A stretch of 37,432 nt of DNA from Chloroflexota bacterium (GTDB lineage Bacteria > Chloroflexota > Anaerolineae > UBA4142): the NCBI GenBank assembly GCA_016215025.1, contig JACRMI010000132.1, positions 1-37,432 on the forward strand. Reading direction: 5' to 3'. How positions within the stretch are numbered: the first letter of the stretch is position 1; each line of letters opens with the position of its first letter. Below are positions 33,859 to 37,432 of this stretch, piece after piece. The position numbers were made by a program, and so were the translations under genes. The notes under the pieces were generated by a model. That model was not told where the DNA came from, searched no databases, and saw nothing but the letters and a program-made list of their open reading frames with translations.

Positions 33859-35115
33859 CTAGAAGGCACGCGGCATCTTAATTTTCCATTCTTCGGGCAG
33901 AATCAAGTCCAGTGCATCCCCCGCTGTAACGATACCGAGCAAATGATTTTCTGCATCGACGACCGGCACGGCAAGCAGATTGTACTTGGCAATCGATTCC
34001 AAAACATCTTCGTGACTGGCATCCACTTGAACGCGAATCGGCTTGTGATGCATGATCGAATCGACGGTGGCTTCGGGACTGGCGAGCACCAAATCGCTCA
34101 GCGAAAAAACGCCTAGCAAATGCTCTTCGGCATCGACCGCGTAAACATAGTAGATCGTCTCCGCTTCTTTCGCGGGCGCTTCGACGCGGACACGCTGCAA
34201 TGCTTCGGCAATGGTGATGTGAGATGGCACCGTCAAGTATTTCGGCGTCATCAAGCCGCCCGCGGTATCTTCCGGATGCTTGAGTAGTTCGGCAACTTCG
34301 GCGCTTTCCTCCGGCTCCATCAAGTTAAAGACTTGCGCGCGTTTGTCTTCCTCCATCTCTTGCAAGGCATCCGCCGCTTCGTCGGGTTCCATTTCTTCCA
34401 CAATATCCGCCGCTTGTTCGGAGGGCAGTGTTTCCAAAACGTCTGCTTGAAACTCTGGTTCCAACTCCTCCATGACATCGGCAGCTTGCTCATCGGACAA
34501 TTGTCCGATCAACGCGCCGGCTTCGCGCGGTCGCATGTCTTCGATGATTTCGGCTATATCGGCGGGGTGCAATTCCTTAAGTTTGTGGCGTGCAACGCGC
34601 ACTTTTAAATCGCCGCGCGGGATGAATTCCAAATCGGTGAACGCTATCGAGTGCGCCGCAATTTCGCGATGGAACAATGCGGCAAAGTTTTCAACAATGT
34701 CTTCCCAGCCCAGACGACGCAGCAAGCCGCGTCCGCCAATATCGACATTGACCAAGCGATAATCGTCGCCAATCTTCGCCAACTCCAAGTCGTTCACGCG
34801 CACGACGCGAAAACCATGCGTATCGATCACTTGCTTGTCCATCACATCGCGATCCAAATAGATTTCAGTTCCGGCCGGTGGATAGGATGTTGAGGGCGGA
34901 CGCTGCAAGATAATTTTATTACCCGCGAGGTCTTCCGTGCCGCCCCAAGGAATCAAGGTGGGTTCATTGCTGCCGCGCTTGACTGCCAACGCGACAATTC
35001 GTGGATAAGGGTGTCCATTTCCTTCGGGCGCAATCAAAACGTCTTTCAATTTGCCGATGAGCGCGCCCTTGACATCGCGCACATCGCGTCCGAGTAATTC
35101 GCTGAGATAAGCCAT
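33859..35115 (-). CDS. soluble PRC-barrel/MgtE-N/CBS protein, putative magnesium sensor
   Basis: 418 residues, no membrane segment. It has a PRC-barrel (1-85), a second PRC-like segment (87-150) and an acidic superhelical MgtE intracellular N domain (178-280, with LHPADIAEIIEDM and repeated EQAADVMEELEP-type units). Two CBS domains follow (288-345 and 350-405, ending LLGIVTAGDALDLI). In MgtE these N and CBS domains bind Mg2+ and close the channel, but the channel domain is absent here and an NRAMP transporter is encoded directly downstream. It probably gates or senses for that transporter. Start: CGGAGG 6-7 nt before the ATG. Confidence 0.88.
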   Translation of the reverse strand: MAYLSELLGRDVRDVKGALIGKLKDVLIAPEGNGHPYPRIVALAVKRGSNEPTLIPWGGTEDLAGNKIILQRPPSTSYPPAGTEIYLDRDVMDKQVIDTHGFRVVRVNDLELAKIGDDYRLVNVDIGGRGLLRRLGWEDIVENFAALFHREIAAHSIAFTDLEFIPRGDLKVRVARHKLKELHPADIAEIIEDMRPREAGALIGQLSDEQAADVMEELEPEFQADVLETLPSEQAADIVEEMEPDEAADALQEMEEDKRAQVFNLMEPEESAEVAELLKHPEDTAGGLMTPKYLTVPSHITIAEALQRVRVEAPAKEAETIYYVYAVDAEEHLLGVFSLSDLVLASPEATVDSIMHHKPIRVQVDASHEDVLESIAKYNLLAVPVVDAENHLLGIVTAGDALDLILPEEWKIKMPRAF

Positions 35116-35169
35116 TCTTACCTCCGATAAAAAATTATGATCCAGTAAAAAGTTGCGGGAAATAAAGAA

Positions 35170-35191
35170 CCTCCCCGTTCAACCGGGGAGG
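35170..35191 (-). terminator. riboswitch-linked terminator hairpin
   Basis: CCTCCCCGGTT and AACGGGGAGG form a strong stem, followed on the minus strand by TTCTTTATTT, between the M-box and the start codon. It is a plausible on/off switch. A second hairpin, CAGTGCCAA/TTGGCACTG (35229-35237 with 35259-35267), overlaps the 3' end of the aptamer. Confidence 0.7.
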
Positions 35192-35242
35192 TAAGCAAAT
35201 ACCAACTATGGCTAGCAATTACAGCGTGCAGTGCCAAGCCGC

Positions 35243-35402
35243 CCCCCACTGGTTGAGCTTTGGCACTGCGTAGCGTAGGGTTTCCCGCCAGCCGCTTCGG
35301 GTAGAGCCTTAAGCCGGCCCTGCCTGGTCTACCCCTCGGCATCTTTCGATGTTTCGGGGCAGCGGCTTGTGTCTCGCGCAGACGCCTCGCCTAACGAGGG
35401 TC
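35243..35402 (-). ncRNA. M-box (ykoK) magnesium riboswitch
   Basis: On the minus strand, in order: CTCGTTAGGCGAGGC, CCGCTGCCCCGAAACATC, AAAGATGCCGAGGGGTAGAC, CTTAAGGCTCTACCC, AGCGGCTGGC and CAGTGCCAAAGCTC. These blocks and their order match the conserved parts of the M-box leader that senses Mg2+ in Bacillus mgtE/ykoK. High magnesium should favour the downstream terminator. It precedes the MgtE-N/CBS and NRAMP genes. Confidence 0.9.
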
Positions 35403-35416
35403 TTTCTATTGGTCGG

Positions 35417-35445
35417 ATTATACGACCGTCACCAAGTCAAGTCAA
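35417..35445 (-). promoter_or_regulatory. promoter of the M-box operon
   Basis: On the minus strand, TTGACT (35445-35440), 17-bp spacer, perfect TATAAT (35422-35417). It is about 15-20 bp before the first M-box block, so the transcript would start at the aptamer. Confidence 0.85.
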
Positions 35446-35489
35446 GGATTTCGCAGAAAGGGATACCTTAAAATTCTGTTACATCGCGA

Positions 35490-36278
35490 TTAAATATTGT
35501 CTTCGCCGCCATCGACTCGGATCACCGTACCCGTCATCCAATCAACGCGCGAATCCATTAATGCGACCAACGTTCGCGCGACGTCTTCGGGCTGGGTCAT
35601 GCGTCCATCGGGATGCAATTGCAAAATATGCTCCTTGATTTTCTCGTGATTGGGAATCATTCGAAACGCAGGTGTGTCCGTCACGCCCGCTTGAAAACAA
35701 TTGACCGAAATACCTTTCGGCGCAAGTTCGAGCGCAAGCTGGCGCGTGTGCGATTCGAGCGCGGACTTGGCGGCAGACACCGCACCATAACCAACAATCA
35801 CGCGATGCGATCCGGAACTCGTCATCGAAAATACTTTGGAACCGCGCACTAACAGACCCGCGCGCACCAGGTCTTGCGTCCAATAGACAAGCGAATTCGC
35901 CATCACGTCGATCGTCATTTCCATCGCCTTGCGGTCAACCGCATCTTCGGGATTGCTGGCGATGAACGGTTTCAAGTTCCCGAACGCGACGGAATGCAGA
36001 ACGCCATCGAGCGAGCCGCGGCTCTTGAGTTGCTCGTGCATTTTGAGAATGATCTCGGCGCGATTGCGGTCGTCGGCGACGTTCTTGTTGAAGAACACGG
36101 CTTTGCGACCTTTCGCTTCGATATCTTCTTTGACTTGTTTGGCTCGCGGCAGAGTCGTCTTCAAGTCAAAATGTACGCCGAAAATATTATAGCCCGCATC
36201 GGCAAGCGCGCGCGAACACGCCGCGCCAAACCCGCTCGATGCGCCGAGAATGAGTGCCCAACGATCGTGATGTGACAT
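35490..36278 (-). CDS. short-chain dehydrogenase, enoyl-ACP reductase-like
   Basis: 262 residues of the classical SDR fold: cofactor loop LGASSGFGAA (11-20), catalytic Ser near SMTSSGSHR, and Tyr164-x6-Lys171 in YGAVSAAK. The HSVAFGNLKPF block (95-105) and the SDR C-terminus ending RVDGGEDNI resemble the FabI/FabL enoyl-ACP reductase branch, which reduces the double bond in fatty-acid elongation with NAD(P)H. Assignment to FabL rather than a general SDR is uncertain. CGGAGGAC is 5 nt before the ATG. Confidence 0.8.
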   Translation of the reverse strand: MSHHDRWALILGASSGFGAACSRALADAGYNIFGVHFDLKTTLPRAKQVKEDIEAKGRKAVFFNKNVADDRNRAEIILKMHEQLKSRGSLDGVLHSVAFGNLKPFIASNPEDAVDRKAMEMTIDVMANSLVYWTQDLVRAGLLVRGSKVFSMTSSGSHRVIVGYGAVSAAKSALESHTRQLALELAPKGISVNCFQAGVTDTPAFRMIPNHEKIKEHILQLHPDGRMTQPEDVARTLVALMDSRVDWMTGTVIRVDGGEDNI

Positions 36279-36317
36279 ATTGTCCTCCGTGTGATATCAA
36301 TTTGTGCGATTACCCAA

Positions 36318-37307
36318 TTATTCAGGGTCTAACTTGGAAATTTTATCGAGCGTACTCTGTATTATTTCTAGCCACTTATCTTGAACCGCTACCACCTCAT
36401 CAACTGTAGCGTAACGCTCTCCTTCCCTTGTTTTTATCTTTACTGTCCAATGCGTACGCCTTTCAGAACGCTTTACAAAGCCATTGTTTAGAAGTTTTGC
36501 AAGTTGATTAAGATATTCTTCACCAACCTGGGGCTGCCCTATTTGTTCGGTTGTGGATGCAATACGGAAGTTGGAGAATTGTCCATTCGTCGCAAAAATG
36601 CCGAAGTTGATATCAAACGAACTCGACTTCAATATCATCGAATTTTGTCCGGGTTCCGTATAGAGACCAATACTCGAAGCTTTCTCGAAGAACGTTTTCA
36701 ATTGAACTTTTGTCTTTGCATCTGCGTTCAGTTTTTCAAAGAAGATTTGTTCGCTGATCTTCGTCCGTTGTGGTAATGAAGATGCAGCACTTGAAATCGG
36801 TGAAGATGACGTTATTTGACCATCTTCAATTCTAAAAACTGCGCGTTCGATTTCAACCGTCTGTGCAATGATCCTTGGTTGAACGAAATACTCACACTCT
36901 GCTTTACTTGGGAACTTGAATACTCCAAATTCAACGAGTGCGAAACCAAAATTCAAGTGAGCACACTCTTGTAAAAAGTTTGCAATCTGCTCCACATTTT
37001 CTCTTATCCCATCGCCAATGATGAGCAACAAGAAACGCCCACGGCGCAAATTACGCGACACACTGTCAATAAAATCTCGTTCATTGAAATCGTCGGTATC
37101 ACCTGCGACTAATTCATGGAGTGATTTCTTACCAACGTTTTGCGCTTTACTTACAGCACGCTGCAAATCCTCGTAAGACCATTGGCTAATTTCTTTGGCG
37201 TAATCAAGAATTTGTCCTACTACTTCGCGTCTCGCTTCCGGGTTCTTCCAAAGCTTGCACTCAGCTAATGTCAGCAAGCCAGCGCTATTTACAAACAGTA
37301 ACCGCAA
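36318..37307 (-). CDS. PD-(D/E)XK nuclease-like protein, N-terminally shortened
   Basis: 329 residues. The start LLFVNSAGLLTLAECKLWKN and PEARREVVGQILDYAKE match the second half of a PD-(D/E)XK core, with the E-x-K pair (Glu-Cys-Lys). Family members have an upstream helix and the Asp of DLLFVD. Here that Asp is outside the frame or replaced (FVN), and an in-frame TGA stands at 37349-37347. The only usable start is TTG 37307, preceded by AGGTGG. The rest is a mixed alpha/beta region and a C-terminal domain of unknown role. It is probably a catalytically impaired remnant. Function unknown. Confidence 0.55.
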   Translation of the reverse strand: MRLLFVNSAGLLTLAECKLWKNPEARREVVGQILDYAKEISQWSYEDLQRAVSKAQNVGKKSLHELVAGDTDDFNERDFIDSVSRNLRRGRFLLLIIGDGIRENVEQIANFLQECAHLNFGFALVEFGVFKFPSKAECEYFVQPRIIAQTVEIERAVFRIEDGQITSSSPISSAASSLPQRTKISEQIFFEKLNADAKTKVQLKTFFEKASSIGLYTEPGQNSMILKSSSFDINFGIFATNGQFSNFRIASTTEQIGQPQVGEEYLNQLAKLLNNGFVKRSERRTHWTVKIKTREGERYATVDEVVAVQDKWLEIIQSTLDKISKLDPE

Positions 37308-37334
37308 AATTCCACCTACACGCCTCTGATGCGG

Positions 37335-37356
37335 TATAATGGGTTCTCAAGAACCC
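37335..37356 (+). promoter_or_regulatory. -10 box and operator-like palindrome for the gene at the right edge
   Basis: TATAAT (37335-37340) is directly followed by GGGTTCT-CA-AGAACCC (37341-37356), a perfect 7-bp inverted repeat. No good -35 is seen. Such a site just after the -10 suits a repressor or an activator-dependent promoter. Confidence 0.5.
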
Positions 37357-37376
37357 TACGACGCAAAGGTGTGTGG

Positions 37377-37432
37377 ATGAGACGAGCCAAAGACAATTCC
37401 GAAGTTCCCAAGCGTTACTATCGGCCAGAGCA
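37377..37432 (+). CDS. 5' end of an unidentified gene, cut by the window edge
   Basis: An ATG at 37377 opens a frame MRRAKDNSEVPKRYYRPE that runs to the edge. The promoter-like sequence 40 bp upstream and AAAGGTG just before it support it. It is too short to name. Confidence 0.4.
   Translation, partial: MRRAKDNSEVPKRYYRPE

Overview
The window looks like a piece of a free-living Chloroflexota genome, probably Anaerolineae-like (inference). The basis is the gene content: an ADP-forming acyl-CoA synthetase/GNAT fusion, a PknB-type kinase and FHA proteins with extracellular tails, many small tandem-repeat palindromes, NRAMP with a detached MgtE sensor, and moderately GC-rich coding sequence. TGA is an ordinary stop codon here (cas3, cas7e, the ferredoxin, acpS, ugd and the FHA gene all end in TGA), so the genetic code is standard.

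Layout. 1-7.5 kb: a type I-E CRISPR-Cas operon on the minus strand, cas3 > cse1 > cse2 > cas7e > cas5e. Neighbouring genes overlap or nearly touch. Cas3 carries an N-terminal HTH-WYL-WCX regulator module, and a 9-bp inverted repeat sits just before its start. The operon is broken: cas5e stops after about 71 native codons at the end of an insertion element that fills the left edge. cas6e, cas1, cas2 and the array are not in the window. 7.6-8.7 kb: a small winged-helix gene and a long non-coding stretch with two arrays of 11-bp direct repeats. 8.7-13.7 kb: acyl-CoA synthetase/acetyltransferase, then a small redox operon (ferredoxin, FAD subunit, DUF6398-like protein, YwbE). 13.8-14.7 kb: two hypothetical genes.

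15-23 kb: a cell-surface proteinase-inhibitor-like island. It holds a lipoprotein with an alpha/alpha-toroid look, a giant alpha-2-macroglobulin, and three duplicated BsuPI-like lipoproteins. The macroglobulin gene is the most notable object in the window. Its only in-frame stop is a TGA exactly at the thioester cysteine (G-[TGA]-F-E-Q instead of G-C-x-E-Q). Eleven nucleotides further on is a perfect 6-bp hairpin with a GGU loop, where a bacterial SECIS should be. The simplest positive reading is a selenocysteine-containing (selenoester) macroglobulin. The same protein also has a polytopic membrane block where the bait region should lie.

23.5-27 kb: a translationally coupled FHA-FHA-hydrolase / Ser-Thr kinase pair. 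27.2-31.5 kb: UDP-glucose dehydrogenase interrupted at its catalytic cysteine by a 475-residue homing-endonuclease intein, then acpS and a membrane-anchored protein. 31.5-35.4 kb: a metallo-beta-lactamase-fold hydrolase, and a magnesium unit in which a promoter, an M-box riboswitch and a terminator precede a soluble PRC/MgtE-N/CBS sensor and an NRAMP-family transporter lacking the usual metal motifs. 35.5-37.4 kb: an enoyl-reductase-like SDR, an N-terminally shortened PD-(D/E)XK-like protein, and the start of a further gene at the right edge.
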